Positions 1-6,034 of a stretch of DNA of 7,059 nt are shown one piece after another. Each line of letters begins with the position of its first letter. Position 1 is the stretch's first letter. Origin of the DNA: Candidatus Gerdarchaeota archaeon (GTDB lineage Archaea > Asgardarchaeota > Heimdallarchaeia > JABLTI01); assembly GCA_016839405.1 (NCBI GenBank), contig JAEOUJ010000239.1, positions 1 through 7,059 on the forward strand, read 5' to 3'. The notes beneath the pieces were generated by a model. That model did no database searches. It was given only the letters and a program-made list of their open reading frames with translations, and was not told where the DNA came from. The translations under genes were made by a program, and so were the position numbers.

Positions 1-1
1 A

Positions 2-997
2 GGAGCTTCAAGTGAAGATAATGATTCACCAATTCCAATTTTTGTTGAGGGATTAACAAGATCTGAATTTTCAGCTCATGATGTACCACGCAAATATTCT
101 TTTCGAAGAAGAATTCTTACATTTCTTTTAGATCTTGTTTGGCATGATATGGATGATCCAAAATGGGTAGAGGAGCACGGCGAAAAGCCCATATTACTCC
201 CTGTTGGTAGAGCCAAATTTCGTGGTTTGCCTTTTTTCCCTCATATTTTTCCTTTACAAATATTTACAATTGGTTCTTTGTGTATCATTGGTTTCCCCGG
301 AGAAATAACTTCAATTGCAGGTATACGCTTAAAAAATACAACTCTAGATGTTTTTATTAGCACTGATATAAAATACTGTGTATTGAATTGTTATGCTAAT
401 TCCTATTCCGATTATACAACTACAAAAGAAGAATATAGTCAACAGCACTATGAAGGAGCAAGTACTATATTTGGCCCAAATCAACTCGAAGCATATCAAC
501 AAGAATACAAGAAATTAGCTGAAAAAATAAAAAACAATGAAATAATTACAAGTGCATCAATTATTGTTCCATCACAAAAAAAGAGAAGATTAAAATCAAG
601 AGTACGATTTGATGATGATCCTATGGGGAAAGATTATGGTGATGTCTTATTACACCCAAATTCATCATACAATTGTGGAGAAAAAGTTGTTGTAGATTTT
701 GTTGGTGCGCATCCTAGGAATAATCTAAGAACAATGGACACTTATCTAGAAATTCAAAGAAAAGAACAAAATGATTGGGTTACTATATACAAGGATATTG
801 ATTATGAAACAAGATTTCATTGGAAAAGAAAGGGAGTTGCTCATTCTGTAATAACTATAGAGTGGCATATACCAAATAATGAACAACCAGGTGAATATAG
901 AATTACTCATAGGGGAGATTCTAAAGCTAGGTGGTCTAAAAAAATCACTCCCTATTCAGGTATTTCTAATGCTTTTAAGGTTCTAGAATCATTATAA
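2..997 (+). CDS. Neutral/alkaline ceramidase, C-terminal part (5' end outside window)
   Basis: The reading frame is open from the left edge, so the start lies outside the window; 331 residues are visible and end at TAA. Ceramidases of this family hydrolyse the amide bond of ceramide to sphingoid base and fatty acid, using one zinc ion, usually outside the cell. The visible part holds the end of the catalytic domain, with the signatures GFPGEITSIAG (visible residues 98-108) and NSYSDYTTTKEEY followed by YEGASTIFGP. E101 and Y138 match the Glu and Tyr zinc ligands, with the same 37-residue spacing I recall for the Pseudomonas enzyme (E411/Y448). The two His ligands would lie upstream, unseen. 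Residues about 210-331 form the Ig-like C-terminal domain (GDVL, VGAHPRN, ETRFHWKR, IEWHIP, PGEYRITHRG). The match to human and bacterial enzymes is strong along the whole length. An archaeon does not make ceramide as a normal membrane lipid, so the substrate may be scavenged or different. The family is near certain; the activity is inferred. Confidence 0.93.
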   Translation, partial: GASSEDNDSPIPIFVEGLTRSEFSAHDVPRKYSFRRRILTFLLDLVWHDMDDPKWVEEHGEKPILLPVGRAKFRGLPFFPHIFPLQIFTIGSLCIIGFPGEITSIAGIRLKNTTLDVFISTDIKYCVLNCYANSYSDYTTTKEEYSQQHYEGASTIFGPNQLEAYQQEYKKLAEKIKNNEIITSASIIVPSQKKRRLKSRVRFDDDPMGKDYGDVLLHPNSSYNCGEKVVVDFVGAHPRNNLRTMDTYLEIQRKEQNDWVTIYKDIDYETRFHWKRKGVAHSVITIEWHIPNNEQPGEYRITHRGDSKARWSKKITPYSGISNAFKVLESL

Positions 998-1145
998 AAG
1001 AAGCTGTTAAAATGAATAATTATTTTAGATTTTAATAAATTATAATTTAACAAAAATACTCTATGAAATCTACTCTTATTAATAAATTACTGAATAGCAT
1101 TTACTAACAGTTAATCTTAATAATCAATTTAAAGAATTATTTGTT
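998..1145 (+). promoter_or_regulatory. AT-rich intergenic spacer with possible terminator and promoter
   Basis: These 148 bases separate the ceramidase and the M23 gene. The sequence just after the ceramidase stop is T-rich (around 1018-1050) and could serve as an archaeal T-tract terminator, but no strong hairpin is present. Upstream of the next ATG, TTTAAAG (1128-1134) and a TTAATCTTAATAAT stretch (1111-1124) are the only TATA-like candidates, and there is no Shine-Dalgarno sequence before 1146. The two genes therefore look separately transcribed. No small gene is visible. Confidence 0.3.
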
Positions 1146-1772
1146 ATGAAACGTAAAGGAAAGATTCTCTTAGGAATTTTTATTCCTATAATTGTTTTAG
1201 GCGCAAGCTTCGGTGGTTTTATTCTTTATAGAAAATGGCCTGCAACTTGGTCTAGAGATGCTCCAATACTTGATTTTCCAGTTGAAAATTCAGCTGTAAT
1301 TCATATTATTGGTGGATATGGTTATGTTCCTTGGGGTGGTTTTCATAATGGAATTGATTTTGGCTGTAATACTTCTGTTAATATTTTAGCTTCTTGTGAT
1401 GTACGTGTAATCGGAATAAGAACATGGCTATATGCTTATGATCCTGATAGATGGCAGACAAGTGTTCAATTTACAATTAATTGGGCTTATTATTTAGAAA
1501 TTGCTTTTGAATCTTGGGCATATAATGAAACTTATGCTAATATACAACGTGAAGCAATTGATCTTGAAATTGGACAAATTGTAACTAGAGGAAATATTCT
1601 TGGTCAACTCCTTTATCATGGAGAAGGAACACACATACATTTTATGATTAAATACAATGGAAATGATGCATGCCCTTACAATTATTTCAGTAACGAAGCA
1701 AAAATACTATTTGATTCCCTCTTTGCAATTTGTGGTGTTGGGGGCACTCCATGCAATGAAACAGTAACCTGA
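1146..1772 (+). CDS. Membrane-anchored M23-family (LytM-like) metallopeptidase homologue
   Basis: 208 residues. A basic N-terminus (MKRKGK) and a hydrophobic segment at residues 8-28 make a signal anchor, placing the rest outside the membrane. The M23 zinc motifs are present: HNGID (H67, D71) and HIH (H163, H165) within GEGTHIHF. M23 enzymes are zinc endopeptidases that usually cut glycine-containing or peptidoglycan cross-links; their gluzincin-like core uses H, D and the last H as ligands. Aligned by eye, the usual YAHL or YGHL motif carrying a second catalytic His reads YANI here (N132), and the Glu after HxHF is Met. The protein may therefore bind zinc yet be weakly active or non-catalytic. 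GQIVTRGNILGQ (143-154) matches the usual G-x-x-V-x-x-G-x-x-x-G turn before the HxH motif. Five cysteines (C74, C84, C176, C196, C203) could form disulfides outside the cell. The ATG is the first in frame and has no Shine-Dalgarno. The target is unknown. Confidence 0.82.
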   Translation: MKRKGKILLGIFIPIIVLGASFGGFILYRKWPATWSRDAPILDFPVENSAVIHIIGGYGYVPWGGFHNGIDFGCNTSVNILASCDVRVIGIRTWLYAYDPDRWQTSVQFTINWAYYLEIAFESWAYNETYANIQREAIDLEIGQIVTRGNILGQLLYHGEGTHIHFMIKYNGNDACPYNYFSNEAKILFDSLFAICGVGGTPCNETVT

Positions 1773-1790
1773 AGATTAATCTTCAGGTTA
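1765..1790. terminator. Perfect 26-bp palindrome across both convergent stop codons
   Basis: The two 13-base arms, TAACCTGAAGATT and its exact complement, meet with no spacer. As RNA from either strand this folds to an 11-bp stem with a TTAA loop. It contains the TGA of the rightward M23 gene (1770-1772) and the TAA of the leftward gene (1788-1790). The position between convergent genes suggests a bidirectional 3'-end or transcript-stabilising hairpin. A long T run does not follow on either strand, so it is not a textbook intrinsic terminator. A protein-binding dyad is the alternative. Confidence 0.6.
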
Positions 1791-2780
1791 TGGTTTAATT
1801 ATTACATCTTTTGGTAAATGAATAGCAAATTTACATACAAATCCACCTGTTAGTGGTGTTTCAACTGGTTCTACAACAACTGATTGTTCAAATATCTGAT
1901 CCCAATAAAGTTTGAACCAACCTCCACTACATTGACAGAAATGCTTTGTTATTTCATCTTCTGTTCCATTTTTTAAAGCTCCACGAACCCAAGGACAATA
2001 ACAACAATAGAATCGTTTTAATCTTTCATCATCAGTATTAAGGAATTTTTTTACTTGATAAGGAGTTTTAGAAACATAGATTATGTTACCTTCTCTTTTT
2101 CCTACAGATATGGTGGGTACACTTTTAATAAATTCTAGAACTTCATCATCAATTGGTTGAGCAAATGCATAAGTCCCTTCATCTCGATTTTTTTCCATAG
2201 ATTTTATGAATTTTTGATGTTTCAATTCTAAGAAGGCGTCAATCCCCAACTCCTGATAATCCTTTTTATCTTGCTCAATATCGTCTGGTGGGCGTCCATG
2301 TAAACAAGGTTTTAATAGCTCAATAGTTTTTTCTTCACCAAGTTTTTCTTCTACTCTCTTCATGACTATTTTTGTAAATTCAGGTTTTTTCTCGGGATGG
2401 ATTCCTAAAGGAGGCACGGTTAAACCATTAAATATTTCATCTCTTACTTTTTCTCCATGAATTTCAGCTATTCTTAAGTATAAAGTATCCATGGCGTTAA
2501 AAGATTCAAATAAATCAATTACTTCTGTTATGAATTCTTTTTTATTCGAAAAGTATGCATAATTCCACATTGCTAAGAGAAAATTCAAAATGGTATTACA
2601 TTCTAAAGAGACTAAATATTCAGTGTATTCAACTAATTTTTTCGAATCAATTGTTTCCAAAGTTTCATTTTCTTTTTTGAGGTAGATTTGATAATTTCTA
2701 ATTTCTGAAACATAAGCCTCTATTTGTTCATCTTTCAATTTTTTTTCTTTCAAATATTCCTTATATTTATTTAGGGGCAT
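1788..2780 (-). CDS. SAM-like helical N-terminus fused to cysteine-rich DUF6144/ATC-hydrolase-like domain
   Basis: 330 residues from the ATG at 2780. A TTG 23 codons upstream (2849) would add a poorly fitting hydrophobic leader. I prefer the ATG: GTGAG lies 4 bases upstream and a TATA-like element about 35 bases upstream. Residues 5-57 (YKEYLKEKKL ... LVEYTEYL) resemble the helical core-binding SAM-like domain of tyrosine recombinases, but no catalytic recombinase domain follows. After a helical middle region, residues about 155-325 carry a cysteine pattern: C159 in KPCLHGRP, C259/C260/C262 in CCYCPWVRGAL, C282/C284 in HFCQCSGGWFKLYW, and C316 in VCKFAIHLP. I recognise this pattern from proteins annotated as DUF6144 or L-2-amino-thiazoline-4-carboxylate-hydrolase-like, whose end resembles V4R domains. 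The cysteines suggest metal, Fe-S or small-ligand binding. No function is established. There is no signal peptide, so it is probably cytosolic. Confidence 0.75.
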   Translation of the reverse strand: MPLNKYKEYLKEKKLKDEQIEAYVSEIRNYQIYLKKENETLETIDSKKLVEYTEYLVSLECNTILNFLLAMWNYAYFSNKKEFITEVIDLFESFNAMDTLYLRIAEIHGEKVRDEIFNGLTVPPLGIHPEKKPEFTKIVMKRVEEKLGEEKTIELLKPCLHGRPPDDIEQDKKDYQELGIDAFLELKHQKFIKSMEKNRDEGTYAFAQPIDDEVLEFIKSVPTISVGKREGNIIYVSKTPYQVKKFLNTDDERLKRFYCCYCPWVRGALKNGTEDEITKHFCQCSGGWFKLYWDQIFEQSVVVEPVETPLTGGFVCKFAIHLPKDVIIKP

Positions 2781-2810
2781 TTCTCTCACACTCAATATAA
2801 TTGCAATACG

Positions 2811-2820
2811 ATATATTAAT
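2811..2820 (-). promoter_or_regulatory. Putative TATA box for the cysteine-rich protein gene
   Basis: On the minus strand this reads ATTAATATAT, centred about 35 bases before the chosen ATG at 2780. An archaeal start site about 25 bases downstream would give a leader of roughly 10 bases containing GTGAG (2785-2789). That geometry supports the ATG over the TTG at 2849, which lies upstream of this element. It is a weak call, because AT-rich sequence yields such motifs by chance. Confidence 0.35.
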
Positions 2821-2863
2821 TGATTTAATCTTGTTTTAAAGATTAGCAAAAAACTTGGAAATG

Positions 2864-3640
2864 TTATTTTTGGGAATCAATCCAAAAATAAGCATTATAT
2901 TTCTCAGGCTCTGTATATCCTAGTTTTAACGCCAATTTAGCAGAAGGTTCATTGTCTGCATCCCAATGAGGTACTAATCCCTTTTCTAAACTATATTCAA
3001 TTAATTTAGCACAACTAATCATAGCTAAACCTCTTCTTTGATAATTTGGATTGGTTTCAATATGAATCTCAAAATGCCCTTTATTTATTGGAGATGCTGC
3101 TAAAGCAAGAGAAGCTATGTTCTTTCCTTCAAGTATGCAAAAACCGAAATTCCTTTCTAAAAAATTATCAAGTGATGTAAAAAGTAATCCGATTATTGAT
3201 TTTGCTTGTTTAGATATATTAGAAATTGTTACTTTTGTTAATTTCTCTATTACCATTTCTTTAGGCAAATTCTTTTGAATTTCTTGCATGTGTTTTATAT
3301 TTAGATCTTTTGAAGAAAATTTGGTTCGTTGATATGTATGGAGTTTATCTCCCCAATATTCTTTCAATTTAATTACCCACTCTTCAGATGGTAGAAAAAT
3401 CAATCTTTGTGATGGAATTAATTCCAATAGTTTTTGCACAGCAGGATCCTTATAATCTCCTGCTAAAAAGAAAATTATTTCTCTGCCAATAAGTGCAACT
3501 GTTGGATTTTCAATATTATTTACAAATGCTGTTCCAATTCCTTCTTGAAGTAATCCTTCAAGCAATAAACGCAGGTATTTATGTTCTGAGAATAAAGGTA
3601 ATAAATTCTTTCTTTTATCAATTGGAAATTCTACTATCAT
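2864..3640 (-). CDS. GNAT-family N-acetyltransferase (PF12746/ZmaR-like)
   Basis: 258 residues, ATG start, TAA stop. GNAT enzymes transfer an acyl group from acyl-CoA to an amine. The GNAT fold is in the C-terminal half (about 160-255): a strand-turn-strand GFCILEGKNIASLAL, then motif A with HIETNPNYQRRGLA (about 193-206), where Q201-R-R-G204-L-A is the acyl-CoA pyrophosphate loop. Next comes the motif B region with W226-D-A-D-N-E-P-S-A and LALKLGY. W-D-x-x-N-x-x-S followed by A-x-K-L-G-[FY] is typical of the two-domain PF12746 type related to zwittermicin-resistance acetyltransferases. The N-terminal about 150 residues are the family's helper domain and lack acyl-CoA motifs. The substrate cannot be read from the sequence. 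The ATG at 3640 has no Shine-Dalgarno; a TATA-like ATTTAAAT sits about 35 bases upstream. The gene ends 83 bases before the next ATG. Confidence 0.85.
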   Translation of the reverse strand: MIVEFPIDKRKNLLPLFSEHKYLRLLLEGLLQEGIGTAFVNNIENPTVALIGREIIFFLAGDYKDPAVQKLLELIPSQRLIFLPSEEWVIKLKEYWGDKLHTYQRTKFSSKDLNIKHMQEIQKNLPKEMVIEKLTKVTISNISKQAKSIIGLLFTSLDNFLERNFGFCILEGKNIASLALAASPINKGHFEIHIETNPNYQRRGLAMISCAKLIEYSLEKGLVPHWDADNEPSAKLALKLGYTEPEKYNAYFWIDSQK

Positions 3641-3670
3641 ATATAATCAGAATTTACTGTTTTTTAATAA

Positions 3671-3678
3671 ATTTAAAT
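3671..3678 (-). promoter_or_regulatory. Putative TATA box for the GNAT gene
   Basis: ATTTAAAT, the same on both strands, is centred about 35 bases upstream of the GNAT ATG (3640). An initiation site about 25 bases downstream would give a short leader of about 10 bases, consistent with the missing Shine-Dalgarno. It lies in the 76-base gap behind the NTF2-like gene. Support is positional only. Confidence 0.3.
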
Positions 3679-3716
3679 GAATCTTTTAGATAGGCAATTA
3701 GTAATTAATTGTATTA

Positions 3717-4109
3717 TTACTTGATGTTTGTTGGAAAAATTTTATTCACTATCAACCATTTATCTTTGACTTTTAACATGTGATAAAAGTCAACATATTT
3801 TTCAGTTATTGTTTCCTTGGTTCCAAAAGTTAAATCAATAATTACTGATGCTGCGTTTCCAACAATATTTAGTGTTCTAATGCTGTAATTCATTTTTTCA
3901 GAAACAACATCTTTTCCTTCTGCTAATCTCTTTTCTCTCATTTCTTTCCAATGATCTCTATAAACAAACGAAATTTCCTTTCCTCTTACACCACTACTAA
4001 TTGCTTTTTCAAAAAATATTTCACTAATTTTATCATAATCCAGTGTTCTTAGTCCTTCAAGGAAAATATCTAATGATTTTTGTATATTTTTAATTTCAGA
4101 GTCATTCAT
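3717..4109 (-). CDS. NTF2/SnoaL-like protein (lumazine-binding-like family)
   Basis: 130 residues, ATG start. The pattern fits the cone-shaped NTF2-like fold: an N-terminal helix pair (IQKSLDIFLEGLRTLDYDKISEIF), a region with FEKAISSGVRGKEISFVYRDHW, then strands SIRTLNIVGNAASVIIDLTFG (about 76-96) and a final YVDFYHMLKVKDKWLIVNKIF (about 105-125). The ending, in which a strand is followed by K-x-x-W-x-I-V-N-K-I-F, is typical of the 'putative lumazine-binding' group, a name that does not prove ligand binding. Such single-domain proteins range from enzymes to binding proteins, and the pocket residues do not reveal the substrate. The sequence AGGTG (4118-4122) lies 8 bases upstream of the ATG and is the best ribosome-binding site among the well-supported starts here. 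There is no signal peptide, so it is cytosolic. Confidence 0.78.
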   Translation of the reverse strand: MNDSEIKNIQKSLDIFLEGLRTLDYDKISEIFFEKAISSGVRGKEISFVYRDHWKEMREKRLAEGKDVVSEKMNYSIRTLNIVGNAASVIIDLTFGTKETITEKYVDFYHMLKVKDKWLIVNKIFPTNIK

Positions 4110-4117
4110 AATTAAAG

Positions 4118-4122
4118 CACCT
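4118..4122 (-). promoter_or_regulatory. Ribosome-binding site of the NTF2-like gene
   Basis: On the minus strand this is AGGTG, 8 bases before the ATG at 4109. It fits the 16S rRNA 3' end and fixes this start. Most other genes in the window lack such a site. Confidence 0.5.
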
Positions 4123-4171
4123 AAATATTGGTTATTCTAAAACATATTTCAAAATTTATCATCAATCTGAT

Positions 4172-4639
4172 TTAAATTAAATAACCAACAACTTCATAGA
4201 AATGTAAAATCGCTCCTCTGTTAGGTGTTCGAATATGAAGGTAATTATCACCTTTGAAAGGTTCGATTTCTAATTCTATGAAATTTAAACCTTCAAGAAG
4301 ATCTTCTTTTATTTTCATTATACCATGAAAAATTTGCACTGGAACTTTTTTGGGGATATTAATTTTAAAAATTATTTTTATGAGATTATCATTTGGTATT
4401 TTAATTCCTTTTAATTGAATTCTTATTACTGCGTTTTCCCAAAAATTACCCAATGGATCTATTAATTTAAATTCCTTATTTTGCTGAATAGTAATTCTAT
4501 CTTGTAGATATTGTGTTCCTAATCTATTTTCACCATCAGGGCTTGTATATCCACCAAAAGAATAAAGATAACCTTTTATGCTTCTTCCGTTGAATTCTGG
4601 TCTTATAGGCGTTAGTTTGAAAAGTTCTTTTTCAGACAT
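4172..4639 (-). CDS. Small protein of unknown function, coupled to the propeller gene
   Basis: 155 residues, ATG start, TAA stop. I do not recognise the family. The first about 65 residues are polar and glycine-rich (RSIKGYLYSFGGYTSPDGEN). The rest alternates hydrophobic and charged residues in a beta-sandwich-like manner (ENAVIRIQLKGIKI, LIKIIFKINIPKK, FIELEIEPFKGDNYLHI) and ends in LHFYEVVGYLI. There is no signal peptide, membrane segment, cysteine or sequon cluster, so it probably stays in the cytosol, unlike its exported neighbour. Its ATG is only 6 bases after the stop codon of the propeller gene; AGGTAA, overlapping that stop, can act as ribosome-binding site. This implies a shared transcript and probably coupled translation. 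A carbohydrate-binding or jelly-roll-like fold is a guess only. Confidence 0.75.
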   Translation of the reverse strand: MSEKELFKLTPIRPEFNGRSIKGYLYSFGGYTSPDGENRLGTQYLQDRITIQQNKEFKLIDPLGNFWENAVIRIQLKGIKIPNDNLIKIIFKINIPKKVPVQIFHGIMKIKEDLLEGLNFIELEIEPFKGDNYLHIRTPNRGAILHFYEVVGYLI

Positions 4640-4645
4640 ATCTAC

Positions 4646-6034
4646 TTACCTTATTTTCTTTTGGTAATATAATTTTCTCTTATGAATTCTTTGAATTGAT
4701 GTTGTTATTAAAATAAATCCTATAATAAAAATCACACCTGGTAGTGTTGTTGATTCTGTTGGAGAAGTTGTTGGTATAATCGCAATATAAGCTTTGAATA
4801 ACCAAATATCCCCAAATATTTCTCCTACCCGATGTGTGCTTCCAACAATTGTGTATGTATTATTTCCTTCAAATACAAATGCACACGCACTATTACCATA
4901 AGAATCTCCAGCAGTATGATTCCATAACATCGTACCATTTTCATCAGTTCGTATTAACCAAGCATCACCATTTCCTATATCAAAACTATGAGTTGAACCA
5001 GCAATTGTAAATCCACCATCAGCCATTTCTAAGAGAAATCCACCATGATCTTCTAATGATCCACCATATGTTTGATTCCATATTTGGTTGCCAAATGCAT
5101 CTGTTCTTATTAACCAAGCATCAGCTCCACCAGCTCCAAATGAATGTGTATTTGCTATAATACCAAAACCACCATCAGAGCATTCTACTAATCCTTCAGG
5201 TCGTTGATATCCATTATCATCTCCATAAGTCTTATTCCAAATTTCAATACCATTTGGATCAGTTCTAATTAACCAAACATCATTTGATGTAGCAGCACTG
5301 TATGTATATCCTAAAACAGCAAAACCGCCATCTTGACATTGAACGATTGCATTGGGTGTATAACAACGCTCAATATCTTTATTGTGAAATGTATTTTCCC
5401 ATAATAAAGTGCCATCAGGAGCTAATCTGAATAACCATACATCACTTATATCGACTCCCTTAGACACTCCACCACAAACCAAATCACCATTTGTACACTC
5501 AACAATCGAACGACCCAAATCACCAATGAAGTTACTGACATGATCTTGAGCAGGACCACTATAAGATTTATTCCATAGAACCGCTCCATTTTCTGCTAAA
5601 CGAGTTACTAAGAAATCTGAATTACTAATAGCTGCACTTACATTTTGGTAGGTAGAAGCTATAGCATATCCACCAGCTTGACAAGCAATCACTTGGTAAC
5701 CTTTATCTTCATCTACATCACCAAAAGTTCGATTCCATAAACAATTGCCATCAGGAGCAATTCTCATAAATAATATGTCAAAATCACCTTTTCCAGAGCT
5801 GTTTGTAAAGCCAGCTACTGCGTAACCAGCAATGTTACTCTTTGTAATGGATTTTGCACTATCAGAGTAAGGCAATTCATATGTTTTATTCCATAAAATT
5901 GTTATCTCTGTTTGTGGCATGTCACATGCAGTTATTGTTTGTATTGAATAAAAATTTGAAAAAATAAATCCTACAAATGATATTAGAATAGCAAATAAAA
6001 TTAGAATTTTTAAAGTAGTTTTATTGAGATTCAT
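4646..6034 (-). CDS. Secreted, membrane-anchored seven-repeat beta-propeller surface protein
   Basis: 462 residues, ATG start. The hydrophobic N-terminus (about 8-30) is a signal peptide or signal anchor. Residues 48-415 are seven repeats of 52-58 residues, each starting with a Trp (W48, W100, W154, W212, W266, W319, W371). The consensus is W-N-x-T-Y-G-[DG], then DGG[FY]xI-x-G-x-T-x-S, then DxWLIRTD-x-NG-x-x-LW. This is the widespread extracellular 'delta-60/WD40-like' propeller repeat; seven copies and matching edge strands (ILW near the start, IWLFKA at the end) suggest a closed seven-blade ring. A Pro/Ser/Thr linker (420-430) leads to LPG, a membrane segment (about 432-447) and a basic tail rich in Lys/Arg. 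The body is therefore outside, held by the C-terminus. Six blades have a sequon right after the Trp. The role is probably surface recognition or ligand binding; no catalytic motif is seen. It is followed 6 bases later by the unknown 155-residue gene. Confidence 0.85.
   Translation of the reverse strand: MNLNKTTLKILILFAILISFVGFIFSNFYSIQTITACDMPQTEITILWNKTYELPYSDSAKSITKSNIAGYAVAGFTNSSGKGDFDILFMRIAPDGNCLWNRTFGDVDEDKGYQVIACQAGGYAIASTYQNVSAAISNSDFLVTRLAENGAVLWNKSYSGPAQDHVSNFIGDLGRSIVECTNGDLVCGGVSKGVDISDVWLFRLAPDGTLLWENTFHNKDIERCYTPNAIVQCQDGGFAVLGYTYSAATSNDVWLIRTDPNGIEIWNKTYGDDNGYQRPEGLVECSDGGFGIIANTHSFGAGGADAWLIRTDAFGNQIWNQTYGGSLEDHGGFLLEMADGGFTIAGSTHSFDIGNGDAWLIRTDENGTMLWNHTAGDSYGNSACAFVFEGNNTYTIVGSTHRVGEIFGDIWLFKAYIAIIPTTSPTESTTLPGVIFIIGFILITTSIQRIHKRKLYYQKKIR
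4694..4744 (-). other. C-terminal membrane anchor of the surface protein
   Basis: Residues 431-447 (LPGVIFIIGFILITTSI) form one membrane segment between a Thr/Ser/Pro linker and a basic tail (QRIHKRKLYYQKKIR). This short-motif, hydrophobic, basic order resembles the C-terminal sorting tags of archaeosortase substrates. I cannot tell whether it is cut or simply stays as an anchor. Confidence 0.55.
4790..5893 (-). repeat. Seven tandem propeller repeats within the surface protein
   Basis: Protein-level tandem repeats at residues 48-99, 100-153, 154-211, 212-265, 266-318, 319-370 and 371-415. Units 5 and 6 are closest to consensus, with WLIRTD and WNKTYGD/WNQTYGG. Unit 3 carries extra residues (PAQDHVSNFIGDLG) and unit 7 lacks the DGG core (it has EGNNTYTIVGST instead). 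DNA identity between units is modest, so they are old repeats and not a recent duplication. Confidence 0.8.

Noticed and set aside
2..1772. Ceramidase and M23 gene as one operon
   Set aside because: A 148-base AT-rich gap with a T-rich stretch separates them, so co-transcription is not supported by the sequence.
1788..2780. Integrase or mobile-element gene, suggested by the SAM-like N-terminus
   Set aside because: No R-H-R-Y catalytic domain follows, and I see no att-like repeats, terminal inverted repeats or target duplication nearby.
2781..2849. Upstream TTG start adding 23 residues to the cysteine-rich protein
   Set aside because: TTG is a rare start, the added segment is unlike the domain that follows, and a TATA-like element lies between it and the better ATG at 2780.
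3493..3693. Rightward 66-codon open frame
   Set aside because: It lies almost wholly antisense to the start of the GNAT gene, has a low-complexity hydrophobic translation and no ribosome-binding site; it is a shadow of the real gene.
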